Positions 17,051-25,658 of a DNA stretch of 63,371 nucleotides are shown here, one piece after another. Made by a program: the position numbers and the translations under genes. Position 1 is the stretch's first letter; every line of letters begins with the position of its first letter. The stretch is taken from assembly GCA_017471945.1 (NCBI GenBank), contig JAFURH010000039.1, positions 1 to 63,371 of the forward strand, read 5' to 3'. The notes under the pieces were generated by a model that searched no databases, was not told the origin of the DNA, and saw only the letters and a list, made by a program, of their open reading frames with translations. Origin of the DNA: Clostridia bacterium (GTDB lineage Bacteria; Bacillota; Clostridia; Christensenellales; Borkfalkiaceae).

Positions 17051-17338
17051 ATGATTTTTATCAGTTTATTCGCTCATAAAAAAGGTACGGGTTCCTCCCA
17101 CAACGGGCGCGACAGCGAAGCGAAAAGACTCGGTTGCAAGAGAAGCGACGGTCAAAGCGTTCTCGCGGGCAATATTCTCGTTCGCCAGAGAGGTACGAAG
17201 ATCCATCCCGGTACGAACGTAGGCATCGGCAAAGACGACACGCTTTTTGCGTTGGTTGACGGCGTCGTTCGCTACGAAAGAATGGGCAAAGACAAGAAAA
17301 AAGCAAGCGTTTATCCCGTAGAAGCAAAAGCGGAATAA
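17051..17338 (+). CDS. rpmA: 50S ribosomal protein L27 with cleavable N-terminal extension
   Basis: 95 residues. The mature L27 N-terminus [21 protein letters not shown] reaches toward the peptidyl-transferase centre. It is preceded by MIFISLF, matching the firmicute extension that ends in FF/LF-A and must be removed by the cysteine protease Prp before L27 works. The remainder ([29 protein letters not shown]) is standard. Prp is not encoded between rplU and rpmA, nor elsewhere in this window. obgE, which usually follows, is also absent. Confidence 0.97.
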   Translation: MIFISLFAHKKGTGSSHNGRDSEAKRLGCKRSDGQSVLAGNILVRQRGTKIHPGTNVGIGKDDTLFALVDGVVRYERMGKDKKKASVYPVEAKAE

Positions 17339-17353
17339 GCCAAACCAAAAAAC

Positions 17354-17392
17354 CAAAAGGTTTACCGAATCCGGTAAACCTTTTTTTCGTTA
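17354..17392 (+). terminator. terminator of the rplU-rpmA operon
   Basis: AAAGGTTTACCG pairs with CGGTAAACCTTT, followed by a T-run; strong intrinsic terminator. Confidence 0.9.
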
Positions 17393-17396
17393 ATTT

Positions 17397-17548
17397 TTTC
17401 ACTTCGTGAAAAGTGAAGTTTGACTTACAGTCAAGTGAAATTTTTGCTAACGCAAAAGTGAATTTGCTTCGCAGTTGCGGTAAGATTTTTACCATAACTT
17501 GCGCCACAGGCGCAAAGTTCACTTTCGGCATAAGCCGAAAAATTCACT
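17397..17548. repeat. GTGAA-linked hairpin array (family 2), copy 1
   Basis: A string of small hairpins (TTCAC-TTC-GTGAA; TTGACT-TAC-AGTCAA; TTTTGC-TAAC-GCAAAA; GGTAA-GATTT-TTACC; TTGCGCC-ACA-GGCGCAA; TTTCGGC-ATAA-GCCGAAA) separated by GTGAA or TTCAC linkers. It shares a 65-bp segment, inverted, with the copy at 37.8 kb. Its right end supplies the stop codon of rqcH. Confidence 0.85.
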
Positions 17549-19286
17549 CTTTTTTCCTTTTATCCTCGTGCGCCGTCGGCGTTGCAAGCGCGGTTTTATA
17601 ATCCGTATACGTCACGAACCCCGCCTTTGCTTTGCTCGGCTTTTTCACGAACTTTTTCAAGCAATAATCCACGGGAATTTTATCCCCGCCCCGTCCGTCC
17701 GAATAATACGCGCAAACTTCGGCGGCGAACTTCACCACTTCGTCGGGTACTTTTCTCCCGTCCGTCGCCACGATCACGTGCGAGGAATGGTATTTTTGGG
17801 TATGCAACCAAAGATCGTTTGGCTCGGCGAGTCGCAAAAGCCTATCGTTTTGCAGGTTGTTCCGCCCCGCAAAAATGCGGAAGCCCCCGAATTCAAAGGC
17901 GCGGAAGGGAATTTCCTCTTTCTTTCTCCCGTCTTTCTTTTGAGGCGGCAGTTTCAAAAGCCCTGCGAGCGCGAGCTCCGCTTCGATCTCCTTTAAATCC
18001 TCTTCCGTTTCCGAAAGCGCGATCGAGGAGAGAACGCTATCCAGATACTCCGCTTCTCCAAGCTCCGTTTTCAATCGCGGCTCTAAGATCTCCTTCGCGC
18101 GTTTTTGTTTGTTATACGCCTTGAAATATTTCTGCGCGTTTTGGGCAGGCGAAAGGGTATCGTCCAGCTCGATTTTCAGCGTTTCATCTCCCCCCGTATA
18201 CCAGTTTTCCACCTCAACGCGTTTCATACCCTTTTCCACTCGATACAAATTCGCCGTTAAAAGCTCGCCCTTGACGCGGTTCTCTTCCGCGCCGTCCGCT
18301 TCGCGGAGCTTTTCCCGCGTTTCGCGGATATGCTTTTCGAGCTTCTTTTTCTGCGCCTTCGCCGCGCTTTCCAGCTTCCGCTTTTTGCCCTCAAAGCCTT
18401 TCTTGGTTTCCCGCGCCGTGTAGAATTCGTCCTCCGCCTTGCAAAGCGAGGGCATCATTCTCCCGCCCTTTACGTAGAAATCAAAGTAATCCACCGCCTT
18501 GCCGTTCGAATCGAACAGAATACAAGGCGACGAGGGATACTGCAAGCAAAAATCCCGAAGGAAGGGGGGCAGGGTCGAGATGAACTCGGTTTTAAGCGTA
18601 AATTCGTCCGTAAATATCCCCTGTTTTTCTAGGAATATCCCCACCGCTTCCCGCGCGGTGCTCGGCGCAAATCCCGCGAGGTTTTCGAACAAAAACTGTC
18701 CAAGCGTTTGCTTATCGCAACCCTCGCGAAGCGCGAAAAAAGGCGCAAGGCGTTCGCGCACGGCGTTTTCGTCCAAGGGCGAAGCCTTTTCCTGCGGAGC
18801 GGGATATTCGTATTTTGCGCCCGCAAACAACACGCGCCGTAGATCGCTTTCGAGCGTCGTGGTTTTCAGCGCGCCGAGAATACTCGCCCCCTCCGTAAGG
18901 ACGATATTGGAATACTTCCCCATCAACTCGCACCGAAGCACGCGCTCGCACTCGGAAAAATCGCTTGAACAATGGAGCGTGATCTCGATAATGCGCTCGA
19001 ATTCGTGCTGGCGCACGGATAAAATTTCCGCGCCCTGCAAATGCTTGCGAAGCAGCATACAAAAATTCGGCGCTTTAAGCGCGGGCGGTTTTTCGACCGC
19101 AGACAAACAAACGCGCGCGTTCGAAGCGTTTGCGCTCAGAATAAGTTTCACCGTCGATTTTCCGGTGTATATAATAAAGGTAAGCTCGTCCTTATCGACC
19201 TGCGAGATTCGATTGATCTTCCCGCCGACCAAAAAGGTATTCAGTTCCCGCGCCAAGCGTCGGATATGATAAGCGTCCTGCGGCAT
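17544..19286 (-). CDS. rqcH: NFACT-family ribosome quality-control protein RqcH
   Basis: 580 residues from the ATG at 19284-19286, which follows AAAGGAGG. The NFACT-N domain begins MPQDAYHIRRLARELNTFLVGGKINRI. A helix-hairpin-helix region follows, then coiled coils (about 310-420, KKKLEKHIRETREKLREAD), and the NFACT-R domain (about 470-570) with AGRNNLQNDRLLRLAEPNDLWLHTQKYHSSHVIV. RqcH binds stalled 50S-peptidyl-tRNA and adds C-terminal alanine tails; older annotation was fibronectin-binding protein. The last codons and stop lie in repeat family 2, and one 20-bp repeat is embedded in the gene, read as ISTLPP. Confidence 0.93.
   Translation of the reverse strand: MPQDAYHIRRLARELNTFLVGGKINRISQVDKDELTFIIYTGKSTVKLILSANASNARVCLSAVEKPPALKAPNFCMLLRKHLQGAEILSVRQHEFERIIEITLHCSSDFSECERVLRCELMGKYSNIVLTEGASILGALKTTTLESDLRRVLFAGAKYEYPAPQEKASPLDENAVRERLAPFFALREGCDKQTLGQFLFENLAGFAPSTAREAVGIFLEKQGIFTDEFTLKTEFISTLPPFLRDFCLQYPSSPCILFDSNGKAVDYFDFYVKGGRMMPSLCKAEDEFYTARETKKGFEGKKRKLESAAKAQKKKLEKHIRETREKLREADGAEENRVKGELLTANLYRVEKGMKRVEVENWYTGGDETLKIELDDTLSPAQNAQKYFKAYNKQKRAKEILEPRLKTELGEAEYLDSVLSSIALSETEEDLKEIEAELALAGLLKLPPQKKDGRKKEEIPFRAFEFGGFRIFAGRNNLQNDRLLRLAEPNDLWLHTQKYHSSHVIVATDGRKVPDEVVKFAAEVCAYYSDGRGGDKIPVDYCLKKFVKKPSKAKAGFVTYTDYKTALATPTAHEDKRKKE
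18565..18584 (+). repeat. 20-bp interspersed repeat, copy 2 (antisense within rqcH)
   Basis: GGGGGCAGGGTCGAGATGAA, identical to copies 1 and 3 over the shared bases. On the coding strand it gives FISTLPP. Confidence 0.85.
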
Positions 19287-19798
19287 ACGCGCCTCCTTTG
19301 TTAAGGTATATTGCCTAAATAAATTTTGGAAGTTCGGAAACTCCCTAATAAGGGTCAAGGGGATTATCCCCTTGCGGATTGTAAAGGCAGAGCCTTTACG
19401 ACCCTCTGTCAAGAGCCGCCGTCAGGCGGAAGAAAGTACCCATAATAGGAAAACGAAGCTTTCCGTCCCCGCGGCAACGCCGCGTATTCGCCTCACGGCG
19501 AAAGACGCAACCTATCGGTTGCTTTTAGGAGTCGGAGAACGGAGGGGCTTCGCCCCTTCCAACCCCACGAGGAACTGAGTTCCTCGACTTCCCGTAAGGG
19601 ACAACGCCCCTTACCCCTTTTTAGGGGGCTTTTCCAAGAATTTTTCGTCCTTTCAATAAATTATAGCGTAAATTTCGAAATTTGTAAACAAAAACGCTTT
19701 CTTTTCTTTGATAAATATGGTAAAATGTAGCTTGCGGGATAAAAAATTTCCCGCGCAAGCACAAAAAACAGTAAATATTATTCAGGAGAACGAATACT
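19287..19798. other. intergenic region rqcH-tig
   Basis: 511 bp between divergent genes. It contains hairpin-array copy B (19327-19626) and then about 170 bp of A/T-rich DNA ending in the tig leader. A -10 TAAAAT at 19721 is present without a clear -35. A GCGGGA/TCCCGC pair (19734-19757) flanks a T-poor loop in the leader. Confidence 0.55.
19327..19626 (+). repeat. hairpin-array element (family 1), copy B, full length
   Basis: All ten hairpin positions in order: AAGGGG-ATTAT-CCCCTT; GTAAAGGC-AGA-GCCTTTAC; CCGCC-GTCA-GGCGG; GGAAA-ACGAAGC-TTTCC; CGCGGC-AAC-GCCGCG; CGCC-TCAC-GGCG; GCAACC-TATC-GGTTGC; AGGGGC-TTC-GCCCCT; GAGGAACT-GA-GTTCCTC; AGGG-GTAAGGGACAACGCCCCT. Confidence 0.92.
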
Positions 19799-21103
19799 AT
19801 GAAGTACACCACCAAAGCGGCGGAAAAAAGCGCCGTTAAAATCACCATCAAGTTCGACGGCGAAGAATGGAAGGCGGCGCTCAATAAAGCTTACCTTCAA
19901 AATAAAAACAGATTTGCCGTCAACGGATTCCGTAAGGGCAAAGCGCCCAGAAACGTGATCGAACACGCGTACGGCAAAGGCGTGTTCTACGAAGACGCGC
20001 TCAACCTCCTTTTCAACGAGAACTACGGCACGATCCTCGACAAGAACGCGAAGAAATTCACCGTCGTCGGCGATCCCGAGCTCTCCGTGGAAAAGCTCGA
20101 AGAGGATGAAATCGTCCTCGCAGCGGTCGTACCCGTGAAACCGGAGGTAAAAATTTCCTCTTATAAAGGTATGAAAATCCAAGAGTTCGCGTATACTGTT
20201 AAGGACGAGGAAATCGACGCGGAGGTCACCCGCCTTCTCGAAAGAAACGCGCGCAAGGTCGCAGTCGAAGGCAGAGCGGCTGAAAACGGCGATATCGCGA
20301 ATATCGACTTCGTCGGTACGGTTGACGGCGTGAAGTTCGACGGCGGCGAAGCGCAGGGCTTCGATCTTACCCTCGGTAGCGGTCAGTTTATCCCCGGCTT
20401 CGAAGAACAGGTCGTGGGAATGAATATCGGCGAGGAAAAGGACGTAAACGTCACCTTCCCCGAAAACTATCAAGCGGCGGAGCTCAAAGGCAAAGACGCC
20501 GTGTTCGCGGTCAAGCTCAACTCCTTGCAGGGCAAAGAGCTTCCCGAACTCACCGACGAATTTATCAAGGACGCTACGGGCAGCGAAACGATCGAGGAAT
20601 ACAAGGCAAAAACCAAGGAACGCCTTGAAAAGCAAGCGGAACGCAGAGCCAACGACGCGACGGAGAACAGCATCTTAGACGCGATCGCGGCGAACACGGA
20701 AGTGGAGATCCCGCAAGCAATGATCGAAAGAGAGATCGACGGGCTCGTGCAAAAGTTCGAATATCAGTTGATGTATCAGGGCTTGAAGCTTCAAGAGTAC
20801 CTTGATTTCCTCAAAGTCACGAACGCTGATTTCAGAAAGCAGTATCAAGAACAGGCTACGAAGAACGTGAAGAGCCAGCTCATCATTTCCGAGCTGATCA
20901 AAGCGGAAAATATCGAGGCGACGGAAGAAGAAGTAGACGCGAAGGTCGCAGAGCAAGCGGCGTCCGTCGAAAAATCCGTCGAGGAATACAAGAAGGGTAT
21001 GGATCCCCGTCAGTTCGACTACATCCGCAGCGATATCGTGATCACGAAGCTCTTTAAGTTCCTCAAAGAAAACAACGAAATGTACGTGGAGGAATCCAAA
21101 TAA
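19799..21103 (+). CDS. tig: trigger factor
   Basis: 434 residues, standard length. The N-terminal ribosome-binding domain (1-115) has the signature [26 protein letters not shown] (FRKGKxP loop near residue 45). The FKBP-type prolyl isomerase domain spans about 150-245 ([39 protein letters not shown]). The C-terminal helical chaperone arms follow. It binds nascent chains at the ribosome exit. The stop overlaps the clpP start by one base (TAATG), so tig-clpP are coupled, with clpX downstream: the classical tig-clpP-clpX order. Confidence 0.97.
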   Translation: MKYTTKAAEKSAVKITIKFDGEEWKAALNKAYLQNKNRFAVNGFRKGKAPRNVIEHAYGKGVFYEDALNLLFNENYGTILDKNAKKFTVVGDPELSVEKLEEDEIVLAAVVPVKPEVKISSYKGMKIQEFAYTVKDEEIDAEVTRLLERNARKVAVEGRAAENGDIANIDFVGTVDGVKFDGGEAQGFDLTLGSGQFIPGFEEQVVGMNIGEEKDVNVTFPENYQAAELKGKDAVFAVKLNSLQGKELPELTDEFIKDATGSETIEEYKAKTKERLEKQAERRANDATENSILDAIAANTEVEIPQAMIEREIDGLVQKFEYQLMYQGLKLQEYLDFLKVTNADFRKQYQEQATKNVKSQLIISELIKAENIEATEEEVDAKVAEQAASVEKSVEEYKKGMDPRQFDYIRSDIVITKLFKFLKENNEMYVEESK

Positions 21104-21696
21104 TGGAAGAAAGAAACGTTCTCGTTCCCTACGTGGTAGAACGTACTTCGACGGGCGAACGCTCGTATGATTTATACTCCCGCTTACTCGAAGATCGCAT
21201 TATCTTTTTAAGCGGGGAGATCAACGACGCAGTTGCCAACACCGTCGTGGCGCAGCTGATCTACCTCGAAGGCAAAGACCCGACGAAGGATATCAATTTA
21301 TATATCAACTCCCCCGGCGGGTCGGTCACGGCGGGTATGGCGATCTACGACACGATGAACTATATCAAGTGCGACGTATCGACGATCTGCATCGGGCTTG
21401 CCGCGAGTATGGGCGCGTTCCTTTTATCGAGCGGCGCGCGAGGCAAGCGCTACGCGCTCCCCAACTCGGAAATTATGATCCACCAGCCCTTGGGCGGCGC
21501 GCAAGGTCAAGCGAGCGACATTAAGATCCAAGCGGAGCATATTTTGCGCACGAAAGCGAAAATGAACCGTATTTTGTCCGAGAACACGGGCAGAGATCTC
21601 GCCACGATCGAACGCGATACGGACAGAGATAACTATATGTCCGCGGAAGAAGCGCGTATCTACGGTTTGATCGACAGGGTATTTATCAGAAGATAA
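21103..21696 (+). CDS. clpP: ATP-dependent Clp protease proteolytic subunit
   Basis: 197 residues. Catalytic Ser in [11 protein letters not shown] (about residue 97), His in [16 protein letters not shown] (about 122), and Asp in the [21 protein letters not shown] segment (about 171). Forms the double-heptamer chamber that degrades unfolded substrates supplied by ClpX. No propeptide is apparent beyond the short N-terminus. Translationally coupled to tig and followed by clpX after 84 nt. Confidence 0.97.
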   Translation: MEERNVLVPYVVERTSTGERSYDLYSRLLEDRIIFLSGEINDAVANTVVAQLIYLEGKDPTKDINLYINSPGGSVTAGMAIYDTMNYIKCDVSTICIGLAASMGAFLLSSGARGKRYALPNSEIMIHQPLGGAQGQASDIKIQAEHILRTKAKMNRILSENTGRDLATIERDTDRDNYMSAEEARIYGLIDRVFIRR

Positions 21697-21780
21697 TCCC
21701 CTGCCCCGACCAAGGCAATACACCCGACGCGCAAAGCCCACGCTTTGCGCGCTATATTTTTAAAAAACGGAGAACAGTAA

Positions 21781-23022
21781 ATGGCAAACAACGAACAGCA
21801 TTGTTCCTTTTGCGGAAAGTCCAAGGCGCAATCCAAAAGCCTGATCGCAGGGCCGGACGGCGTGTTTATCTGCGACGATTGCGTGGAGATCTGCAAGTCG
21901 ATGATCGACGAAATGCAGGACTCGCCCTCTGCGGATGCCCAAGTGCCTTTAAAAAAACCCGCCGAACTCAAAGAGGAACTCGATAAATATATCGTCGGTC
22001 AGGACAAAGCAAAGCGCGTTCTGTCCGTCGCGGTCTATAATCATTATAAACGCATCAACGCCCTCAAAGGCGCGTCTAAAAAGGACGACGACGGCGTGGA
22101 GATCGAAAAGAGCAACGTGCTCTTGTTAGGTCCTACGGGCAGCGGTAAAACCCTGCTCGCAAGAACGCTCGCAAAGATCCTCAACGTACCGTTCGCTACC
22201 GCGGACGCAACTACGCTTACCGAAGCGGGTTACGTCGGCGAGGACGTCGAAAATATCCTGTTAAAGCTCATTCAAAACGCCGATTACGACGTGGAAAGAG
22301 CGCAACGCGGTATTATTTATATCGACGAGATCGACAAGATTTCCCGAAAGAGCGAAAACGTTTCCATCACCCGCGACGTTTCGGGCGAAGGGGTACAGCA
22401 AGCGCTTCTTAAAATTATCGAAAGCACGGTGGCTTCCGTGCCCCCGCAGGGCGGCAGAAAGCACCCCAACCAAGAATGTCTGCGCCTCGATACTACGAAT
22501 ATCCTCTTTATTTGCGGCGGGGCGTTCGTGGGGCTGGATAAGATCGTATCTTCGAGAAAGGATGATACCACGCTCGGCTTCGGCGGTAAAGTCAAGCTCG
22601 GCGAAAACGAGGCGGACTATTCCGTTTTGGACGACGTGAAGCCCCAAGACCTCACGAAATTCGGGCTTATCCCCGAATTCGTCGGCAGACTTCCTATCGT
22701 GGTCAACCTCGACCCGCTCGGCGAGGACGCGCTCGTGAAGATCCTCACCGAACCCAAGAACGCGATCATTAAACAGTATCAAAAACTGATCGGGTTCGAC
22801 GGCGTGAAGCTCACGATCGAGGACGAGGCGGTACGCGAGATCGCACAGACGGCGATCCGTTTAAAGACGGGCGCGCGCGGGCTTCGGACGATCATTGAAG
22901 GGGTAATGACGGAAGTGATGTATAAGATCCCTTCGGAAGAGAACGTAGAAGAAGTGATCGTGACGAAAGAATGTCTGACGGACGGCAAAGCGCCGACGAT
23001 CGTTTACAAGCAAACGGCGTAA
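21781..23022 (+). CDS. clpX: ATP-dependent Clp protease ATPase subunit ClpX
   Basis: 413 residues. The N-terminal zinc domain [10 protein letters not shown]...CDDCVEIC (Cys at about 10, 13, 32, 35) recognises substrates. Walker A is [15 protein letters not shown] (about 115-129), Walker [13 protein letters not shown] (about 178-189); the pore loop GYVGEDVE, the ClpP-binding IGF-type loop region (LIGFD near 337) and sensor 2 [10 protein letters not shown] are present. It unfolds tagged proteins into ClpP. An AACGGAGAACAG leader gives the ribosome site. Confidence 0.97.
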   Translation: MANNEQHCSFCGKSKAQSKSLIAGPDGVFICDDCVEICKSMIDEMQDSPSADAQVPLKKPAELKEELDKYIVGQDKAKRVLSVAVYNHYKRINALKGASKKDDDGVEIEKSNVLLLGPTGSGKTLLARTLAKILNVPFATADATTLTEAGYVGEDVENILLKLIQNADYDVERAQRGIIYIDEIDKISRKSENVSITRDVSGEGVQQALLKIIESTVASVPPQGGRKHPNQECLRLDTTNILFICGGAFVGLDKIVSSRKDDTTLGFGGKVKLGENEADYSVLDDVKPQDLTKFGLIPEFVGRLPIVVNLDPLGEDALVKILTEPKNAIIKQYQKLIGFDGVKLTIEDEAVREIAQTAIRLKTGARGLRTIIEGVMTEVMYKIPSEENVEEVIVTKECLTDGKAPTIVYKQTA

Positions 23023-23037
23023 GGATAGAAAACCTCC

Positions 23038-23320
23038 TCGCGGTTGACGGGAAGTCGAGAAACTCAGTTTCTCGTGGGGTGCAGGGGCAAAGCCCCGCAT
23101 TTATCGGACTTAGAAAAGCAAAACGAAGTTTTGCGCCTTTCGCCGTGAGGCGATCACGCGGCATAGCCGCGGGGACGAAAAGCTTGCGCTTTTCTTTTAC
23201 GGGTACTTGATTCCGCCTAACGGCGGCTCTTGACAGAGAGTCGTAAAGGCTCTGCCTTTACAATCCGCAAGGGGATTATCCCCTTGACCCTTATTAGGGC
23301 GTTTCTGGACTTCCAAACTT
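23038..23320 (-). repeat. hairpin-array element (family 1), copy C, full length, reversed
   Basis: Complete copy in the opposite orientation to copy B: from CGAGAAACT-CA-GTTTCTCG through GCAAAAC-GAA-GTTTTGC, CGCGGC-ATA-GCCGCG and GCCTTTAC to AAGGGGATTATCCCCTT. It fills the 339-bp gap between clpX and the next gene. Confidence 0.92.
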
Positions 23321-23336
23321 AACCTTATACTAAAAC

Positions 23337-23365
23337 AAAAAAGTGGCTTAATAGCCACTTTTTTA
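23337..23365. terminator. bidirectional terminator
   Basis: AAAAAAGTGGCT pairs with AGCCACTTTTTT around TAAT; it overlaps the stop codon of the minus-strand membrane protein gene. Confidence 0.85.
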
Positions 23366-23785
23366 TTGCTCTTCCTCTTCTTCATAATTATCCAAAATCA
23401 TAAACAGAAAATACAATACGACCGCTAAAAGCAACGGAATGAAAAAACAGGAGGAAGTTTTCGCGTTACCCATTATTCCAAAAAAAGTACAACAAAACGT
23501 TCCTATCAAGAAAAAAATCAACGCTTTACGCATACTTATTCTCATTCCTTTTAATTCTCCCTCAAACATTGAATTGAAACAAAAATAAGTACTTACTATA
23601 TTACAAACAAAAAAGGAAAGCACTACTATATTGCAATTTGACAATCCTACACTTAAATAATTGAAAATCGTTTTTTCGTCGTAAAAAGGCAAGAAAAAAC
23701 TAACTATTAAACTAATCAATAAAGCCGTATTGATTATTATCAATTTAACAAACGCCCAAAAATATTTTCTCATCGCTTTACTCAT
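23363..23785 (-). CDS. small four-helix membrane protein, unknown function
   Basis: 140 residues with four predicted transmembrane helices (about 10-30, 48-68, 86-104, 112-132) and a poly-Glu tail (DNYEEEEEQ). AT-rich relative to neighbours. A GGAG site lies about 12 nt before the ATG. It diverges from a small Cro/CI-type regulator, and the two share a palindromic promoter region, so the regulator probably controls both. No family recognised. The pair sits between two hairpin-array copies and separates clpX from the lon-engB group. Confidence 0.7.
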   Translation of the reverse strand: MSKAMRKYFWAFVKLIIINTALLISLIVSFFLPFYDEKTIFNYLSVGLSNCNIVVLSFFVCNIVSTYFCFNSMFEGELKGMRISMRKALIFFLIGTFCCTFFGIMGNAKTSSCFFIPLLLAVVLYFLFMILDNYEEEEEQ

Positions 23786-23818
23786 ACTTAAAATATCTCC
23801 ATAGATATATTTTTATAA

Positions 23819-23842
23819 AGTATATCATAATTATGATATAAT
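23819..23842. promoter_or_regulatory. divergent promoters sharing a perfect 20-bp palindrome
   Basis: TATATCATAATTATGATATA (23821-23840) is a perfect inverted repeat. It contains an extended -10 on each strand: plus TGATATAAT (-10 at 23837-23842) and minus TGATATACT (-10 at 23819-23824). A second inverted repeat, ATATCT-CCAT-AGATAT, is at 23793-23808. These are likely operators of the adjacent regulator. Confidence 0.75.
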
Positions 23843-23849
23843 GTCAAGT

Positions 23850-24062
23850 ATGATAAAGGTAACTCTTTCAGAAAATTTAAAATTATTAATGAAAGAAAAT
23901 TCTCTTACGCAAGAGCAACTCTCTAAGCGCATCGGAATATCCCAAAGCGCTATCAGCGCGTGGCTCGCGGGGAAGAAAGAACCGAAAATAATTAGCTTAT
24001 GGAAGCTTGCCGACGAGTTTAACATAACCATCGACGAACTTTTAGGCAGAGAATCCTTTTAA
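23850..24062 (+). CDS. small Cro/CI (XRE)-family regulator
   Basis: 70 residues from the ATG at 23850-23852; a nearer upstream ATG at 23841 lies inside the -10 and cannot be used. The whole protein is one HTH domain: LSENLKLLMKENSLTQEQLSKRIGISQSAISAWLAGKKEPKIISLWKLADEFNITIDELLG. The recognition helix is near SQSAISAWLAG. The predicted transcription start coincides with the ATG, so the mRNA is leaderless. It probably represses the shared palindromic promoter. Ends with a strong terminator. Confidence 0.88.
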   Translation: MIKVTLSENLKLLMKENSLTQEQLSKRIGISQSAISAWLAGKKEPKIISLWKLADEFNITIDELLGRESF

Positions 24063-24067
24063 CGAAA

Positions 24068-24105
24068 CGAAAAAAGAAGCGACTTGATCAAGTCGCTTCT
24101 TTTTT
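24068..24105. terminator. strong bidirectional terminator
   Basis: AAAAAAGAAGCGACTTG pairs with CAAGTCGCTTCTTTTTT around AT; near-perfect palindrome after the regulator gene. Confidence 0.92.
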
Positions 24106-24111
24106 ATTACT

Positions 24112-24238
24112 CGCAATCTTCGATTGCCTATACGCCTTTCGGCGTAAGGGCGCAACCTATCGGTTGCTTGTTGGGGGCATAGGACGCGAGGGCTCTGCCC
24201 TCAACCTCCCGCAAGGGGCAACGCCCCTTGACCCTTAC
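24112..24238 (+). repeat. hairpin-array element (family 1), copy D, partial
   Basis: Starts inside the core: GCAATC-TTC-GATTGC (a different stem at the position that is CGCGGC/GCCGCG elsewhere), CGCC-TTTC-GGCG, GCAACC-TATC-GGTTGC, GAGGGC-TCT-GCCCTC, then AGGGGC-AAC-GCCCCT. The penultimate hairpin is missing. Confidence 0.85.
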
Positions 24239-24242
24239 TTTC

Positions 24243-24794
24243 TTAGAGTCTGTTGTATTTATTAAGTACTGCGTCTACGGTAGAGTCGCTCGTCACGATA
24301 TTGTAGTGATCTGTACCGTGCGAATCGATCGTCACGTTGAACACCAAAACTTCGTTTTCTTTCATTCCCGCAGGACGGTTTACAGGCTGTAAAACCGCGT
24401 AGAACTTACCTGCGTATACGACTACGCCGTATTCTTTAAATACGACTTCCGAACCGTCGTTTGCATACAACGTAAGTCTGCTCGTACCGTCGAATTTCAC
24501 GCCGTCGCCGATGCCCTTGTTGATCGCGCTCGAAGACGCGCTGTTGCCCTTGATCTTACCGCTCATCTTTTTAGAAAAATTCTTCACGGTTTTACCAAGA
24601 CGTCTTGCCCCTTCGCCTGCTGCGCTCAAAATCTTCAAAACCAAACCGAGCGCGCCTAACGCAACCGCCGCAACCGCGATCAAAACGCCCGCGATCATAA
24701 TCCCTTGCACGTCGCTAAAAATGCCCGCAACGACGAACGCAACCACGCCCACGATAATTAGTTTGAGCCAATGTTCCTTCAACTTATCTACCAT
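24243..24794 (-). CDS. two-helix membrane protein with C-terminal DUF1292-like domain
   Basis: 183 residues from the ATG at 24792-24794 (GGGAGGAG site). Two hydrophobic helices (about 10-32 and 33-57) are followed by a basic linker (RRLGKTVKNFSKKMSGKIKG). The C-terminal domain (about 110-183) has the pattern of DUF1292/YrzB proteins: SEVVFKEYGVVVYAGKFYAVLQPVN... NEVLVFNV ... VDAVLNKYNRL. Most DUF1292 proteins are small and soluble; here the domain is anchored to the membrane. Function unknown. It has its own promoter. Confidence 0.7.
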   Translation of the reverse strand: MVDKLKEHWLKLIIVGVVAFVVAGIFSDVQGIMIAGVLIAVAAVALGALGLVLKILSAAGEGARRLGKTVKNFSKKMSGKIKGNSASSSAINKGIGDGVKFDGTSRLTLYANDGSEVVFKEYGVVVYAGKFYAVLQPVNRPAGMKENEVLVFNVTIDSHGTDHYNIVTSDSTVDAVLNKYNRL

Positions 24795-24841
24795 AAATTT
24801 CTCCTCCCGCGTTTCAAAACGCAATTTTATTTACTTCTATT

Positions 24842-24871
24842 ATTATACTATGAAAGAGTATGTTTTGTCAA
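24842..24871 (-). promoter_or_regulatory. promoter of the DUF1292-like gene
   Basis: Minus-strand TTGACA (24866-24871), 18 bp, TATAAT (24842-24847). Confidence 0.8.
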
Positions 24872-24920
24872 GAATTTGAACGCAACTTTTGTAAAGGTTT
24901 TTAACCCTGACGCCAAAATT

Positions 24921-25658
24921 TTAATCCGCGTAGGCGCCGGTCACCGCCTCGTAGTCCTCTTTCGTGATCTCGCCCGCCTCCAAAAGGGTTTCCGCGTACG
25001 ATCTTTCCCGCGTTTTGCCGAAATATTCGTCCGTTTTCCCGTTTCTGATCAGCTTCAAAAGCCAAGTAAAGAAAATACGAAGATCCGCGCCCAGTCCGCC
25101 GCGAAGCGCGTAACGCTTATCCGAAGCGAGCATTTCCGCATAGTCGGTATCCTGATCGCCCGAAACGACGAGGGGATTGATCAGCCCCGCACGGCATACA
25201 AACCGCGCTTCGTCCTCTTCGTCGAGGAATTCCGCGTCCACCTCCGAAATCGGCTTTACGCCGATAAAGGCAAGCCGTCCGCAAAGGATATCCACAAGGG
25301 CGGGAAGTTTATAAAACCCCGTCTTTTTAAGAAATTTCCCGTACGACCCGAGGGTATCGCCGTCCTCGTCCTCGTAGCGGAAGGTGCGACGATACGCCGT
25401 CTTTCCCTTTTTGCCGACGAAGGGCGTTTTTTGGAGAAGTGAAAGCCCAACGCCCGCCCGTTTTTTAAAGCTTTTCCCGCGCAAAACGATCACGAGGAAA
25501 AACGGGGAAGTCACGATCAGACAGATCAGCGCGGCGAAAAAATCGATCACGCGCTTAAAAAACCAACGGTAGGTGATCGCCACGACGGCGATAAACGCCG
25601 CGATATCGAATAAAACGAACGCCAACACGCCGTACCATTCGCTCAAAAATTCTTTCAT
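24921..25658 (-). CDS. bacterial sugar transferase (undecaprenyl-phosphate glycosyl-1-phosphate type)
   Basis: 245 residues. One N-terminal helix (about 10-30) and a second near 36-58 precede the catalytic domain. Family features: KRVIDFFAALICLIVTSPFFLVIVL, then KKTGFYKLPALVDILCGRLAFIGVKP, the degenerate equivalent of the D/E-LP-QL-N-VL-GDMS-VGPRP motif of WbaP/PglC enzymes. It would start exopolysaccharide repeat synthesis by moving sugar-1-phosphate to undecaprenyl phosphate. The motif is divergent (GRLAFIGVKP for GDMSLVGPRP), so activity is unproven. It overlaps engB by 4 nt and is separated from the other polysaccharide genes by lon. Confidence 0.75.
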   Translation of the reverse strand: MKEFLSEWYGVLAFVLFDIAAFIAVVAITYRWFFKRVIDFFAALICLIVTSPFFLVIVLRGKSFKKRAGVGLSLLQKTPFVGKKGKTAYRRTFRYEDEDGDTLGSYGKFLKKTGFYKLPALVDILCGRLAFIGVKPISEVDAEFLDEEDEARFVCRAGLINPLVVSGDQDTDYAEMLASDKRYALRGGLGADLRIFFTWLLKLIRNGKTDEYFGKTRERSYAETLLEAGEITKEDYEAVTGAYAD

